DNA from: Axinella damicornis
Taxonomy: Eukaryota; Porifera; Demospongiae; Axinellida; Axinellidae
Assembly: GCA_963931865.1 (NCBI GenBank)
Contig: OZ007509.1
Location: forward strand, 15,470,483 to 15,534,482
Length of the DNA: 64,000 bases
Direction of reading: 5' to 3'
In this document: piece after piece, positions 33,691 to 46,233 of the stretch
How the letters are laid out: the number at the start of each line of letters is the position of its first letter
Position numbering within the stretch: the first letter of the stretch is position 1
Program-made: the position numbers and the translations under genes
Notes under the pieces: model-generated
What the model saw: the letters and a program-made list of their open reading frames with translations, nothing else
Database searches by the model: none
What the model was told of the DNA's origin: nothing

Positions 33691-33801
33691 TAGGGGCATT
33701 CTCCAGGCAGTAGTTCCAACACCACTCTCGTCAGCTTGAGATGAGGTAGCTAACTCTGGTTGTTCAGATAGTGTCTGGGTTCCTCTCATACTGGACAGCT
33801 C
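33691..33801 (-). CDS. R4 linker exon
   Basis: The exon is 111 nt, phase 0 at both ends, between acceptor CCTAG and donor GTAAGT. It encodes 37 residues beginning ELSSMRGTQTLSEQPELATS. It is three codons longer than the R2 exon with the frame kept, which argues for selection on the frame. Confidence 0.62.
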
Positions 33802-34220
33802 CTAGGATGGTGACGTACACGAGGGAAGGGGATGAAACAAGTTGGTCTGTGATCACTTACAGTCACAGCACAGACTGCTACATATGTATATGTAGAACTG
33901 AGCATGTCATTAGTCCTGTTCCTGGGGCCCTGGAATGGAATGCAGTTGGTACAATGAGCACATTCTTGAGGTGAGGCTGGTATGCAAGCTAATTAGTGAG
34001 GGAGGAGTTCTATTCCTGGTGATGGCACCCGTGTTGAATTGTCAGTGTAAATTTTGAGTCTTGAAATTGGTATAAACTTTGCAAATTAGCCAGACAACTA
34101 TACTTGGCACTGAGGTCTCGATACTGCTGACCTACACGACATGCACCACATGTTCAGAGGATTCACAAACTGCAATGGATTTCAAATGGTCAGCACACAC
34201 ACACTCACACACACACTCAC

Positions 34221-37200
34221 CAGCGGGTTTCTGCCACAGAACACACTGTACTTGTCCAGGGCTGATCTCAGGGCTCTGTAGGTTGGAGTTTGAGTGTTCT
34301 CCTTCCACACCAGAAACACCTGCTTACACTGATAACCAGGCTGGTCTCGCTGGAGCTTGACACTGTCAATACTGAATAATTGCTTCAAATGGTCAACCTT
34401 TGTGTTGGCAGTTTTGCTCACTACATCAAAGAATGTCTCAGGTACAATTTCCTCGGAATTCTCCTCTGCGAATAACACTTTGAGCATTTCTAAACTGAAG
34501 CAGAAGTATGGCTCAAAATGAAGCAGCTGTTCAACTTCAACCATTGTCTTGCCAGGCTGACTAATCAAAACAGATTCATCGTCAACTAAAGCTTCTGCAA
34601 GTTCAGAAAGGGAATAAAACTGGAGTGAGCTCGAGGAAAGGGAAGTTGGTGTGGTCAAGGATCCGAGGTGGATCAGAGATTCCTTCATCGTAACGACAGG
34701 GCTGAGTTCTTCCCTAGTCTCCAGGATGCATTTGATGACCTGACTACGATGCTTAACACATTCCATTTCCCTGCCGGTGAGACAGCTGACTGTGAGGGAG
34801 ACTACTGTGCTCTGTTCAGTCACTTCCACTGTGGTCTCAACCCCCTTCCTGTTAAGCCAGCATATTCCATTCTTCCACACACAGCATCTTCTCTCCAGTA
34901 CAGGGGAGGTTTGGACTTCATGTGTGTTGTCTGGAAACATAGCAAAGGAGAAAGCTAGTCGAATGAGCAACACGTGTAAGAACTGGGGTGTGAGGAACTG
35001 ATGGAGTAGACTGCACTGAAGAGTCCACCCACACCTGTAGGAGGGTGTCTCAATGGCTGCACCGGCTTCACTGGGCCTCTCCTCACTTACAAGGGCCGGG
35101 AAGAAGAAGAACCTCTCCACAGGACCATAGCTACATCTGAAGTGTCTGGTAGAGATCAGGGAGACCTCGGACTCTGAGATTTCCTGGCAGAACTCCAGAT
35201 GTCGCAAGAAGGCAACCACCAAGTCTGGGTCTCGTTTTGGGAATACTTCCCTCACCTTTGAAAATGGAACTACCCCTGTGCTGTTTGCAATATTGTGATA
35301 CTGCTTAAAATTATCAGGAGCAAAGATCGTGCCATTCACCTCTGACAGCAGTACTGCCTTATCAATGACCACCCAGCTGTCCTCCACCTTCCTGGCATTC
35401 CTCAGGAAGGGGAACTGGCCTTTGTCACTCAGTGTTGTCAGGTGCTGGGACAACTCACAAGCATTGGTAGGTAGAAACTCTCTGTCCTCAACTTTGAGTG
35501 CAAAGGAATCCTCACCTTGTTCTTGCCATATAAGTGACTGAAGCTCAGAGACAGTGCATGCAATTTTACCAGCTAGCCTGGAGCGAATGAAGGCATAGAG
35601 AAGGTGGACTGCAAAATCAACTCGAAAGGTTTGTCTAAACTTGGTACAGCATTTAGCAACTATCTTGCTAATCCTGGTGAGGCCACGTGATGCAAGTTTG
35701 CGACAATCAAGGATAACAACTTCACTAAACTTAGATGAAGCTTCTGAATGTGCAAGAGCTTTCATAGCGTCTGAGGATTTCACTTCAGGTTTCTCCTCTG
35801 TAACCTCATCTGCATGACTAAACACAGCAACTGTTGGAGGCTTACCAGCACTGGTGCAGCAGTTGGCAATGAAAGAGTTCCAGTACTGCAGTTGGCGAAC
35901 AATGCCTTTTTTGCTCTGGTTTAGGCTCACGACCACTAGGAACATGCTAGCTGAGGAAGACACCAGGCTTCTCAGCAGAGCAGCATGGCTGGAGTAGTAC
36001 TGGTACTGACCTGCCATGTCGTAGATCACAATCTGTCCTAGCAAGCTACTCTCAACACTAACAGGAACAATACCAGCCGTCAGCGGTTCAACGTCATCTT
36101 TAGAAATGTTCCTCCACTGGCCAGCAAATGAGCCAAATAAGCTGGTGATTTCATTCGCAATGGCTTTGACTAGAGTACTTTTTCCAGCAGCATGGTTTCC
36201 TAGCACAAAGATTTTGAAAGCTGCTTCTAGTGGATACTCCTTGCGACACCTCATGAATATTCGAGGTAGCTGAACATGACAGTGGTTCATAACTGAGTCG
36301 ACTAGTCTGAGAGGAGGCATACAAGATAAGAGAAACATAACTACATCATCCCCTTGTGCCAAATGTAGTGGAGTGTTATAACCTGTCCTTCTAAATGGAT
36401 CACAGTGACACTCCTCCACAAGAAACTTTACCATGTCCAGGTTACCTCTCTCACAAGCACAGTGCAGTGGAGTTCTTTCTTTACCTAACATCTTACAACA
36501 TGCTGGATCACAATGCTGCTCAACAAGAAGAAACCTAACAATGTCCAGTTCACCACTCTCCCAAGCATAGCTCAGTGGAGTTCTTCCCAACCTCCCACGA
36601 CATTCCGGATCACAATGCTGGTCAACAACGAGAAACCTGACAATGTCTATATTTCCATTCCTTTGACAAGCAAGGTGTACTGGAGTGTTATAATCATCAT
36701 TTCGTACTCTAGGATCACAACGGCACTCCTCCACAAGAAACCTAACAATGTCCAGTTTCCCACTCTCACAAGCATAGTGCAGTGGAGTTCTTCCCAACCT
36801 CCCACGACATTCCGGATCACAATGCTGGTCAACAACGAGAAACCTGACAATGTCTATATTTCCATTCCTTTGACAAGCAAGGTGTACTGGAGTGTCATCA
36901 TCATTTCGTACTCTAAGATCACAACGGCACTCCTCCACAAGAAACCTAACAATATCCAGTTTCCCACTCTCACAAGCATAGTGCAGTGGAGTTCTTCTGA
37001 AGTACTCACGACATGCTGGATCACAATGCTGCTCAACAATGAGAAACCTGACAATGTCTATATTTCCATTCCCTTGACAAGCAAAGTGTAATGGAGTTTC
37101 ACCGTAAAAATTAGTTCGTACTCTAAGATCACAACGGCACTCCTCCACAAGAAACTTTACCATGTCCAGCTTCCCACTCTTACAAGCATAGTGCAGTGGA

Positions 37201-37595
37201 GTTCTTCTGAAGTACCCACGACATGCTGGATCACAATGCTGCTCAACAACGAGAAACCTGACAATGTCTACAGTTCCATTCCCTTGACAAACATAGTGTA
37301 ATGGAGTGTATGACCACCGGTTTTTGAGGTGTACATCACAGTGGTACTTCTCTACTAACTGTCTACTCACGTCATACCACCCATTCCTGCATGCGTAGTG
37401 CAGGAGGGAGGAGTTACAATCTTCATCGAAGAGGTTTACATACATCGTCATCGATAACGAATCCCAGATTTCCCTCACTTGCTCGGGGTGGGGGTATCGA
37501 GACAGCAATCTCAGGGCTCCCTGCTCGTTAGTGCCAGAGGACACAGGATCTCGAAAGCAACGAAGTAAACTGCGTTGGGTAACAACGTCGCTCAT
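34221..37595 (-). CDS. R4: ankyrin-Roc-COR (ROCO) protein, main exon
   Basis: The exon has 1125 codons from ATG at 37595 to donor CTG|GTGAGT at 34221/34220, phase 0. With the two tail exons the protein is about 1197 residues. It has eleven ankyrin repeats, the longest array here. Repeats 5-8 are two near-identical two-repeat modules (207-bp period, 36580-36993). Many type-B repeats read ECRCDLRV or ECRCDPRV, where paralogues have ECHCDPRV. Roc: GNHAAGKST near 467, DMAG, SHAD. COR end is of the R2 subtype (FSLEMLKVLFAEENSEE). It contains FAMFPD where the others have FALAPD/FALAPE. No Death exon is reachable before M-D. Confidence 0.92.
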
Positions 37596-37630
37596 TTTCT
37601 CTCTTCGGCAATATAATTATCATTATCAGA

Positions 37631-37850
37631 ACCGGAAGTCCATGATGCAGGCGCTAGGCCCGGTGAATTTCAGCCCCGCCCACATGCATTCGATTGCACT
37701 TATGCCATCAATCCTCATGGCACGTCAGGAGCGCTTAATGACGTCTTATGCGCTCCTGATCCCCTGGCATATCCTGCATAATATGTATATCTGGAAGGTA
37801 GGAGTGTAGCCTCATTCCGAGTGCAACAGTATGTGAGCGGAGCGGGCCTG
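37631..37850 (-). promoter_or_regulatory. R4 upstream element: ETS-like motif and inverted GC boxes
   Basis: ACCGGAAGT at 37631-37639, CAGCCCCGCCCACATG at 37671-37686, and a diverged inverse arm (GTATGTGAGCGGAGCGGGCC) ending about 37850. The right arm has drifted more than in R2, R3 and R5. Confidence 0.5.
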
Positions 37851-38419
37851 AAGTAACCCATGTCTGGTCAAGAAGTCTGGAATGCATAATGGTACACAAC
37901 AAACAAAGGCATGATAGTGTGGATATTGGCCCGGCAGGAAGTACGTAGGTAATAGACGTGCATTCAGCACAGCCTTGGCCCTAACTTACCCCAACCGTTG
38001 CTGTACTTCCTGCCGGACCAATAGCTAATCACTTCGGTAAAAGAACCTGCTGTATGAATTTAAAGCAGGGATGCCAGCCAAGGTCCTCATAATGTCATTT
38101 TGAGCTGTGTAACAGATGATAGGGAATTAATAACATCTTCTAGTCACTCCCCGGCATAATTATTGCTAATACAAATTGAGTCAGTATTAATTTTGACGGC
38201 TTTGCCATTAAGATGCTAGTCTGACCCTTGTTTGGCCGGCGCCGGAGGGTCACTTGGCATGTCTGTAGCTTGGTTCTGGGTAGGAGAAGAACTGGAACAG
38301 AACTCCTGGGATTAAGTATATATAGGCTTTCACTGTGAACTGCAAAGACAGAGACAGAATCGTGACAGCCATTAAGAGCTCGTTCTTGCATCTGATTGTC
38401 CTAGTGTATTGTTGCATCA

Positions 38420-38560
38420 CACATCACATGATATACTACGATGTCCTCTTGCGCTGAAAGTGTTTAGAATGGGAATGGGACCCTCTGCAGTGGTGGTGAT
38501 ATGGGATCTCCCGACCTGAGGCATGTGCAGTGTGGTATGGATTGGACCTTCCCCACCTGG
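38420..38560 (-). pseudogene. Scrap of MADD exon 10 and its 3' intron
   Basis: Strong similarity to the stretch just downstream of MADD exon 10 (GAAAGTGTTTAGAATGGGAA ... GTGTGGTATGG ... CCCCACCTG) ends inside the exon, beyond which a hairpin of the GTTCCCAGGCC family begins (about 38578). It marks where a MADD copy stood upstream of R4. Confidence 0.6.
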
Positions 38561-38903
38561 AAGTGTTGGCTCTAGCATCGTTCCCAGGCCTTCCATGCAC
38601 ACCTCCAGTTTTTGCATGCTGCAAGCAATCAAAAACTGGAGGTGTATAACTGTAAAAGAGAAGGGTTGTTTTAACCAGGATTGGCTCTGGTCATATATAG
38701 TTGCATCTCAGTGCCTCCTCCACTGTGGTGATCAAGGAATGAGCACACAAGTGCAGCCTACTTTGATCCTATTAGCAGCTATTAGATAGGAAAACCTAGT
38801 AGGCCTGTTGAGATAACCTAGGTGAAGTTTCTTGAGTTCCAGGTAACTAGGAGAATATGGGAATACTACATGTATAGAAGTGTATGCAGCTGTGCAGATC
38901 ATT

Positions 38904-38919
38904 CAGGGGCGGAGATATA

Positions 38920-38979
<60 letters not shown>

Positions 38980-39306
38980 GAGGGGCTTGAGCCCCCCCCC
39001 CCCCCCCCCCCCCCCCCCCCCACCCCCCCCCCCCCACTTTCAAAAGCAGGGGGGCTGAGCCCCCCAAAACAACAGACTGGATGGTACTATCCCACGAAAT
39101 CTAGCCTAATTATAGCTATGTCACCTTGTTTCTTGGGGGCTGGCGTCTCTAACTTGCAGTATAAAGCACGAAGGTGCCATCCTGATAACTGAAAAATGAA
39201 GGCAAATTTTTTTTCGATCGGCGCTAAGCGCCTCGATGCACTGCCTTCGGCAGCGTGCAATTGTGTTATTAGCCCCCCACTTTTTGCTAGCTCTCTCTGC
39301 CCCTGT
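38904..39306. mobile_element. Non-autonomous DNA transposon, CAGGGG ends, 5-bp duplication
   Basis: Starts CAGGGGCGGAGATATAGG and ends CTCTGCCCCTG, flanked by TCATT on both sides (38899-38903, 39307-39311). A long G run faces a long C run, making a large potential hairpin (about 38922-39034). No transposase. Same family, opposite orientation, as 46234-46601. Five-bp duplications with CAGGG ends fit the hAT5 group of Repbase usage; that family name is tentative. Confidence 0.8.
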
Positions 39307-39529
39307 CATTACACTGCTTGACCACTGTAGGTCCTCCAACAGACATACAGATGGGTAAACAATTAAACTAAGTCACATACTTGCAATTAAGAAACTTCAG
39401 AAGTGAAGCTACACAACATTTGTGATTGTAGGCCCATTCTTTGATCACCACAGTGGAGCGTGAGGCACTGATGTGCAACTACCAGAGCCTGGATATATAT
39501 TTAGAAGGCCTGGGAACGAGGTTAGTGTA

Positions 39530-39990
39530 CATCTTCTTCATCTTCAGAAATGTTCCTCCACTGGACAACAAATGAGCCAAATAAGCTGGTGATTTCATTT
39601 GCAATGCATGGTTTTGACTAGAGTACTTTATCCAGCAGTGCATGGTTTCCTAGCACAAAGATTTTGAAGGCTGCATGCTCCTACCTGTCTGACATCTCCG
39701 CACAAATATGTTAAACATCTAGATGTAACTATAGTTTGGATACAAGACAAGAGAAACATAACAAGCTATAAATATTATCAGTGTTGACCAATGTATGTAG
39801 TGGAGTGTCACCCAAGTATCTTCAACTTGAAACAGATCACAGTGGCACTCCTCTACAAGGAAGTTCAGCTAGAGATGTCCAGTTTCCCACTCTTACAAGC
39901 CATGGAAGCCACGTGCAGGAGTCATCCCACCTCCTGGTATAATTCATGATCTGGCACAGTCAACAAGGAACTCAATTAATAACAATGTCC
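39530..39990 (-). pseudogene. ROCO relic: Roc start and ankyrin pieces
   Basis: 39530-39690 matches the start of Roc (ATGTTCCTCCACTGG, the GTACTTTATCCAGCA P-loop region and CCTAGCACAAAGATTTTGAA). 39786-39985 matches the last ankyrin repeats. Small insertions break the frame throughout. From 40140 to 40290 upstream sequence shared with 3270-3400 follows. Confidence 0.6.
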
Positions 39991-39999
39991 AGTTTCAAG

Positions 40000-40670
40000 T
40001 ATTAGCTATTCTCGAGATTATTTTTGGCCTTTGAATTGTTGGGCTCAAAACTGCTAACCACACCCACATGCCAATAATGAGCCTTGTCCCACCCTTCCTG
40101 CATGCTGACCCAGAACCTACAAGGACCTTGGCTGGCATCCCTGTTAAATTCATACATTCCCAGAAGTTGATAAATAGTGATCTTGGGTAGCAGCTCTTTG
40201 TTGCAAAAATATTAGAGGATTGGAAGTCCAATGAACTTCACATGCACATTGTTACTTAGACTTAGATTCCATGAGCAGTATAACTCTCGATCTAGCTTCA
40301 CCGCAGAGGGGAGTGGCTGCATCATGAAGTCAGGAATGGTATGCAACAAACAAAGACCAGGATGTGAAACGTGATTGATATAAAAGATTTCTAAGTGTGA
40401 TCGAATTCAAAAAATGGGAATGTAGACTCATGACCTGACAGAAAGATCGAGTTTAAATCTGGTAGCTAGCTAGGGAGTGAATGAATGATGTCACACCTGA
40501 AAGTGCATTTTGAAGATGCACGGCAGTATGTGCTGGCACCTAATTGACAGGTCACTGGTGTATGAGGACCAGCGGGAGAGAGCAGATACTGTGGCAGGGA
40601 AGACCAGCAGAGACCCCTGGAGACCAGCGGAGACCCCTCGAGACCAGCGGAGACCCCTGGAGACCAAGGG
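40000..40670. other. Intergenic stretch with a short tandem repeat
   Basis: No gene. 40598-40680 holds about five copies of a 17-bp unit (GGAGACCAGCGGAGACC) leading directly into block X2. This repeat may have mediated the block's duplication, since X1 also begins GAGACCAGCAGAGACC. Confidence 0.55.
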
Positions 40671-43390
40671 AGACCAGCAGAGATCATGCACATCAAGGCT
40701 ATACGATTCATTACAGTCTCCCACCATGAAACTGTCCTTAGCTTCGATGTGGACAGGGATGAGACTAGTAGTACATACTGGAATGCAAGCTACATTTCTT
40801 TCAGATATTAACTTAGTGCAAGCCGTCCAACACGGAAACATGTTTTGCGAATTGACATCTTGCACTGCACATGTGTAAATCACCAGGTGGTGTTCATAGA
40901 GAGGAGATCTCTTCAATCTTCCTCTCTATGAACACCACCTGGTGATTTACACACGTACAGTGCGAGATATCAATTCGCAAAACATTTTTCCGAGCCACCA
41001 TTGGAGAACGGAACCCACTTTGGGGTCGACTGTGGGCATGGCTATTCATAACTTGAGACCATGCAGCAAGAGCTTCTGGACCGATGAGATTACTCTAGCC
41101 ACCGGCCCCTCTCCACCAGGCCGGTTACACGCGCACACGGTGCGCCCACTTTACCGGCCGCGTGGAGAGGGGCTAGCAGCTAGACTGATGGGAAAGATGC
41201 TCAAGGGGGAACTATACTCCCAAGGGATCACTGGGCATGGGATTCCACATGCAATCACTGCTCTTTACTTCAACACTTCACAGCGTCACTTAGAAATAGT
41301 TTCGTAAGCCAGCCTCTTTTTTCTAAGTAGGGGGCGCGGAAAAAGAGGCTGACTTGCGAGACTAACTCAAAAACTGGTCTTTGCATGACGTCTCCCTCGT
41401 TTTCTTTAACTTGCGCAAGGCCCTTGATGATGTTCAACTACCTCTTGCAGAGTATTACCCGCATGCAGTGGGTTTCCTCTTAGCCATGTAATAGGCAACA
41501 ATATGTCATTGTAGAGAAAAGTTATATATACAGTGACACAGTCTTGTGCCCGGGCCTTTGCCGTTTCTAATTTATATTTCCACCTTTCTGAGCTGAAACT
41601 CACTACATAGTGAGTAACTGAAACATGGGTAGCTAGAGTATCACTACTCTCCCCGCTACAGTTGAATGAAAAAAGCACCTCTACGTCTTCAACTACAAAA
41701 CACTCACCTTGGCAGCTTGGCAACATGAGCTTTCGAAGTAGGGTGAGGTGCCTTTGCATATTTACTAGACTAAATTTGAAGGAAGTTTTTTGGCGGGAAG
41801 TCAGGTCCAGGTGCACGCGCATGCGCAACCGGATACATCCGGTTTGGGTTTAAATAAGGAATTTGCACCAAGTTTTGGCGGGAAGTCGGGATGGCACACT
41901 CGCTAAGCACTTGCTTTGCAGCCTGGGGGTTGAGTGTTCGCCTCCCCAATAACCGAGTACGAGTCTGGGCCACTCCGTACATACCGGTTCTCGACTTCCC
42001 CGCCTAGCAGCTCGAGTACGCCGGTTCCCATCTGACCACCGAAGCTAAAGGTGTTCTGGTAGAAAGCAGGTTAGCCTCCTGTGATTCCAGGACCGCCTAT
42101 CCAGCGCTCCTGAGGCTTACACTTCGGTGTCTGACCTGTCACGGAGGGATGGGTTGTTGCTAGGTTGTATTTTTTTCGTTTTTTTCTTTCTTTTTTGTGT
42201 TCTTTTTCCCCCTTTTTTCATGTTTAGATAGGCTAGTAATATGATTACCTGTGACATTTCTGTATAGAGAAGCAGTATAATGGAGAGAAAAAATAAATGA
42301 ACATAAAGACGGTCTCTACAGTATTGTACATGTATACCTTTCGGTGCGTCCTCTTCCCCATCGGCCCACTAGCCAGGGGCCAGGGCCCCGGCCTACTGAG
42401 TTTGGCTTCTCACTACCCACTGTCTGCCTGGTCTAGTTCTATATACCCATGTGCATGTGCACTTCCATGTTCTATGGATATTAACTTCAACTGTATTCTC
42501 ACAAGATGTTCGTATCCTGCTTGGCTAAAATACCCTTTCGACTAGTGCTGACGCAGCAAGGCCCCATTTAACCATAGAATTCTGGAACATGAAAAGCTAT
42601 ATATTTATGTGCTAGGCTAGACATGTGCTACATTATTAATTTCATGCATGCAATTACGTTGATGTTTGCTGGATTACAAGTGTCTCCAACTAGCCTCATA
42701 TCCAGGCCTTCTCACGCCAGTGTTTGTCGCTTACAGTGCTAGCTGATTGGCACTGCAAAGCGATAAACACAGGGGTGAGAAGGCGAGGCTATTACCACCC
42801 CAAGGGATCTGGTCTCAGATCTACATTCAACCGAAGTCAATGTCTCCACACAGGAACTCATACTCTGCATGAAATGCTTCGTATCTGCCATCCAAGATCC
42901 AAATCTCATGAGCCCTGTCAGCTATTGCGAGGCAAAAGTGCTCAAAACGGTTGAAAGGTTTTTCGTCAGTGTCTATGTAGCTAGCTAAGCCTCTTCCGCC
43001 GAATGTGAGTCAAACTTTGCTACGGTCTTCCGATCTTTCTGCAGCATGTTTAGTCTCCTTGCGGCATGCAGCTGGCAGTCAGGTTGCTCACTACCATACA
43101 CCACGACAGGACTTGGATTTTCTAGTCTAAAATACTCCCTGATAGCAAACTCCTCTTCCGAACAATTGAGGTCAAGACTTGGGTACGAAACTGATGTAGC
43201 AATGTGGCCCCGGGAGTACTCCTCTTGAGGGAGTGTGTCGGTGGTGCTCATACAGAGGAAGATTGAAGAGATCTTCTGGAGTCACCTTCCTGAGAATGGA
43301 TCCCACTTTGGGGTCGACGTCAACTGTGGGCGTGGCCATTCACAACTTGAAAAGAACAGTCGACTCCAGACTGACTTTTAGGTTTGAAAT
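40670..43390. repeat. Block X, copy 2
   Basis: Duplicate of 26080-28815 with the same internal order: foldback (40840-40984), hairpins (41094-41185, 41296-41362), possible short gene (41406-41828 minus), tRNA/5S-like composite (41890-42200) and rhodanese relic (42830-43251). The short frame here is uninterrupted for 140 codons. Confidence 0.75.
41406..41828 (-). CDS. Possible short gene inside X2
   Basis: A 140-codon frame from ATG at 41828, containing MQRHLTLLRKLMLPSCQ and FSFNCSGESSDTLATH. A strong splice donor (CAAG|GTGAGT) occurs inside it at the same place as in X1, so the real product may be spliced after LPSCQ. No signal peptide or known domain. Low confidence that it is a gene. Confidence 0.3.
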   Translation of the reverse strand: MRMRVHLDLTSRQKTSFKFSLVNMQRHLTLLRKLMLPSCQGECFVVEDVEVLFSFNCSGESSDTLATHVSVTHYVVSFSSERWKYKLETAKARAQDCVTVYITFLYNDILLPITWLRGNPLHAGNTLQEVVEHHQGPCAS

Positions 43391-43439
43391 ACGAAAATGG
43401 GGTAAGTATTAAATGGTGGTGTACGGTAACTGCTCTGTT

Positions 43440-43660
43440 TCATTGACGACATATGACAGGGACCAGATGGCATGCATGCACTGGAGGGAAAAGAGAAGGG
43501 CAGCCACGGTTGTTCCTTGGGTTTCTTTTAGGCATGACAACTGGCTATGGCACATGCATGGCAGCAGTGCGGTGGTCACTGGTTATCATGCACTCACTGA
43601 CCACCCTACTCTTTATGTTCACTGCACTGTTTTCTGTTCTTTTTTTGTAGCTACTTAGGT
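43440..43660 (+). CDS. Possible membrane-segment exon, plus strand
   Basis: A frame with two hydrophobic stretches (RLFLGFLLGM and SLVIMHSLTTLLFMFTALFS) ends in TAG. A pyrimidine-rich TTTCTTTTAG precedes ATGACAACTGG, so it could be a last exon of a small membrane protein. Nothing upstream can be joined with confidence. Uncertain. Confidence 0.2.
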
Positions 43661-43804
43661 TGTTTGAGGACCTCCTGGAAGAGCAGCTGATTGCAGGCTG
43701 AAGGAGCATTCCTAAAATTATCTACCTATCTATCTATCTCTTCAAAGTAGGATGTGGGAGGTGGTTGTCCCATCAAGCTTGTGTCGAAATTGGCACCGAA
43801 GAAG

Positions 43805-44240
43805 CTAATCAAACTCAGCAGAGACTGTCCCACCAACATGCTCTTCTGTGTCAAAGGAATATATGCCCGAGCAGCTATAGCACTCCTCTATTGCCCAGAT
43901 TTTGCTCGGGCGGAAAAGAGTGTTTGAAGACGCACAAATTTCCTTGGCTTGGAGAACGATAGCGTCATCATATTTAATGCTTGAAAGCTCTGTGTTAAAC
44001 ACCATGCTCGTCTGGTTCAGAGCACCAGTTGAGCTGCTGTTGTGCTCAACGATGACATTCTGGCCAACTGGCATGCATGTCAGGCTGGGTGTACTTCCAC
44101 TGTCGAGCAGTTTGGTTGGTCCTCCTTGCCATGCAATGTAGTTGTCCTCCTTGGTAGAACACACCCGCATCTCTGTTATTGTTGTGCACTTCCATCACAA
44201 CAATCAACCATCACACATGGATTGAAACCAATGTCAAACC
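43805..44240 (-). CDS. Unassigned minus-strand frame
   Basis: A 121-codon frame (44170 to 43805) includes MVFNTELSSIKYDDAIVLQA and a cysteine pair ECYSCSG. It could be the intracellular part of the receptor whose membrane exon lies at 44899-45004, since both are on the same strand. Competing frames overlap the first part, and no splice phase could be fixed. Confidence 0.25.
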
Positions 44241-44898
44241 TGTTTGCTGTCGACAGCCAGGTGATTGATGGTGGCTTGCCAGAATCCAATTCCAGCAGCC
44301 CAATGTACATCGTAGGTGCAGAGCATGCTGATGAGAAGTCCACACACTATAGATGATATAACATCCCTACACACAAACATTTTGGCTTCCACACAGTTAT
44401 GCAATTTAATTAACCAAAGAAAGAACTCAGCAACTCATTATAGGCATAGAATATATGCAGCAGTAAACTAGTTATGTACTCAGCAGTTATATACAAATTT
44501 AGGTTAGCAACAAGGTCAGTGCAGGGATGTATGGAAACTCAGTCACAATGTAGTTATTGCAGCACAAAATATTTGGGGTGGAATGCAACTCAACAACTAG
44601 CCTCGTTCCAAGGCCGCATGGGAACGAGGCTAAGCTACCAGCTACGATTGTATGTAACAAAATAAGCAGCTAGATAGATACAGCAATTGCAACTATGAGC
44701 TACTAGCAGAGTTTACGTTTCAAACAATTTGTCAGTTAGCTACATCAGAATTGCTGATGAAGTACATGTTTTCACCTGCAAAAAAATAAATGCCTGCAGT
44801 GAGTAGCAGTCTGAGCACACATGGGATGACTCATTTTCCTGTGGTCTAGCCGTTCATCACTATATAATTATGTATAATTGCTTAGAAGTTCATCTCAC

Positions 44899-45004
44899 CT
44901 GCATGGCTCATACTTCTGCCGATTGCACCAGCAGGTACAGCAAATGAGCACCGTCACCAGTATGACTACCAGCACTGATCCACCGAAAATAAACACAACG
45001 ACAG
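44899..45004 (-). CDS. Transmembrane exon of an unidentified receptor-like gene
   Basis: Between acceptor CCACAG and donor GTGAGA, a 106-nt segment encodes about 20 hydrophobic residues (VVVFIFGGSVLVVILVTVLI) followed by CCTCWCNRQKYEP. That is a typical single membrane span with a cytoplasmic stop-transfer sequence. No extracellular exons were recognised to the right. Confidence 0.4.
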
Positions 45005-45069
45005 CTGTGGTGGAGAGCGATTACATAATTCATAGCAACAAATGCAGAATTCGTACATATTTGTAGTGG

Positions 45070-45540
45070 TCAAACATTACCAATTTCCATTTGCCAGAGG
45101 CAATCTGCAATTCCATGGTGCAGGGGAGTTCATTTTTGATCCTTGAAAGTTTATTGATTGGTGAGGCCCTTAATCAACTCCCTCTCTTGCCCTGTGTACC
45201 ACTAATAATGGCTTATTGGGGCGAGCCTGAGTGAGCCCCACACTAGCGTGACTTCATTGTGCTGTGCGTGTGTATGTTTGCTTGTTTGCTTGTTTGCTTG
45301 GATCTTGCCGTAAATTTTAAATCAGCGAATTTCACTTGTACATGCACAATAATATTCAAATTCAATGAATACGCACCTCCTCGATGCAAGGAATCGTGAA
45401 CCGTCTAGCTACCTGTTCGACGGACGATGGCGACAACAAAGACAGAGAGACCACTTGTGGACATTGGCTGAGATGTGAGATGAGCCATTTCCTGTGTGAG
45501 TGAGCTATAGCGAACACACAAACACTACAGGGATGATGTC
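45070..45540. other. Intergenic stretch
   Basis: Contains three to four TTTGCTTG repeats (about 45277-45300). No coding signal recognised. Confidence 0.4.
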
Positions 45541-46233
45541 ATTTTCATTGCGAACAAAACCCTTCCACTAACATTGAAATCACCATTCTCTGAAAGTTAC
45601 ATACATTAGTAATGCATGCCACCATCCCATGACTGGTGCGTCCTCGTCCCCAAGTTATCACATGTTGCATGCACCTGTGCAACTCACCAGTGGATACGCA
45701 TCATACACTGTACTTGTCCAGAGCTGATGTCAGGGCTCCCTAGGTTAGCCTTGAGTGGTTTCCTATCACATACATTGAGGCTGGTCTCTCTGTAATTGTG
45801 GAGCTAGCTCCAGCTGCATGGGAAGTTAATGCTCCTCGCTCCAGCTAGTCAAAATGTCCATGGCACTAGAGCTCTTGCAACCTGCTACTATCAATGATGG
45901 GAACTCGATCATTTCTGGTCCGTCACTGGTGGGTGTTGCTTCACTGGTTGGAGAATATGTCTTGCGCTGTGATATGTAAGTGGGAAACTGTAGGAAGCTA
46001 CAGGACATGTAGTGAACAAAAACTCTGAAGAACATACATCCCATGTATGGAGGATTGGGACGATGTCGTTTTCATTGCGAACAAAATCCATCCATTAACA
46101 TTGAAAAGACTATTCTCTGAAATTTCATACACTGTAATGTAGCACATGCCACCATGCATCTGGTAGTGAATGTGCAACGTTGAAAACACTATTCTTGGGT
46201 CATCAAAATTTGAATGTGGCCAGTATCTCTACC

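Noticed and set aside
36513..37091. 192-codon plus-strand frame opposite R4
   Set aside because: Antisense shadow of the repeated ankyrin modules, with no start context and no homology of its own.
38884..39192. Poly-glycine/poly-proline frame
   Set aside because: It reads the G and C homopolymers of the CAGGGG transposon.
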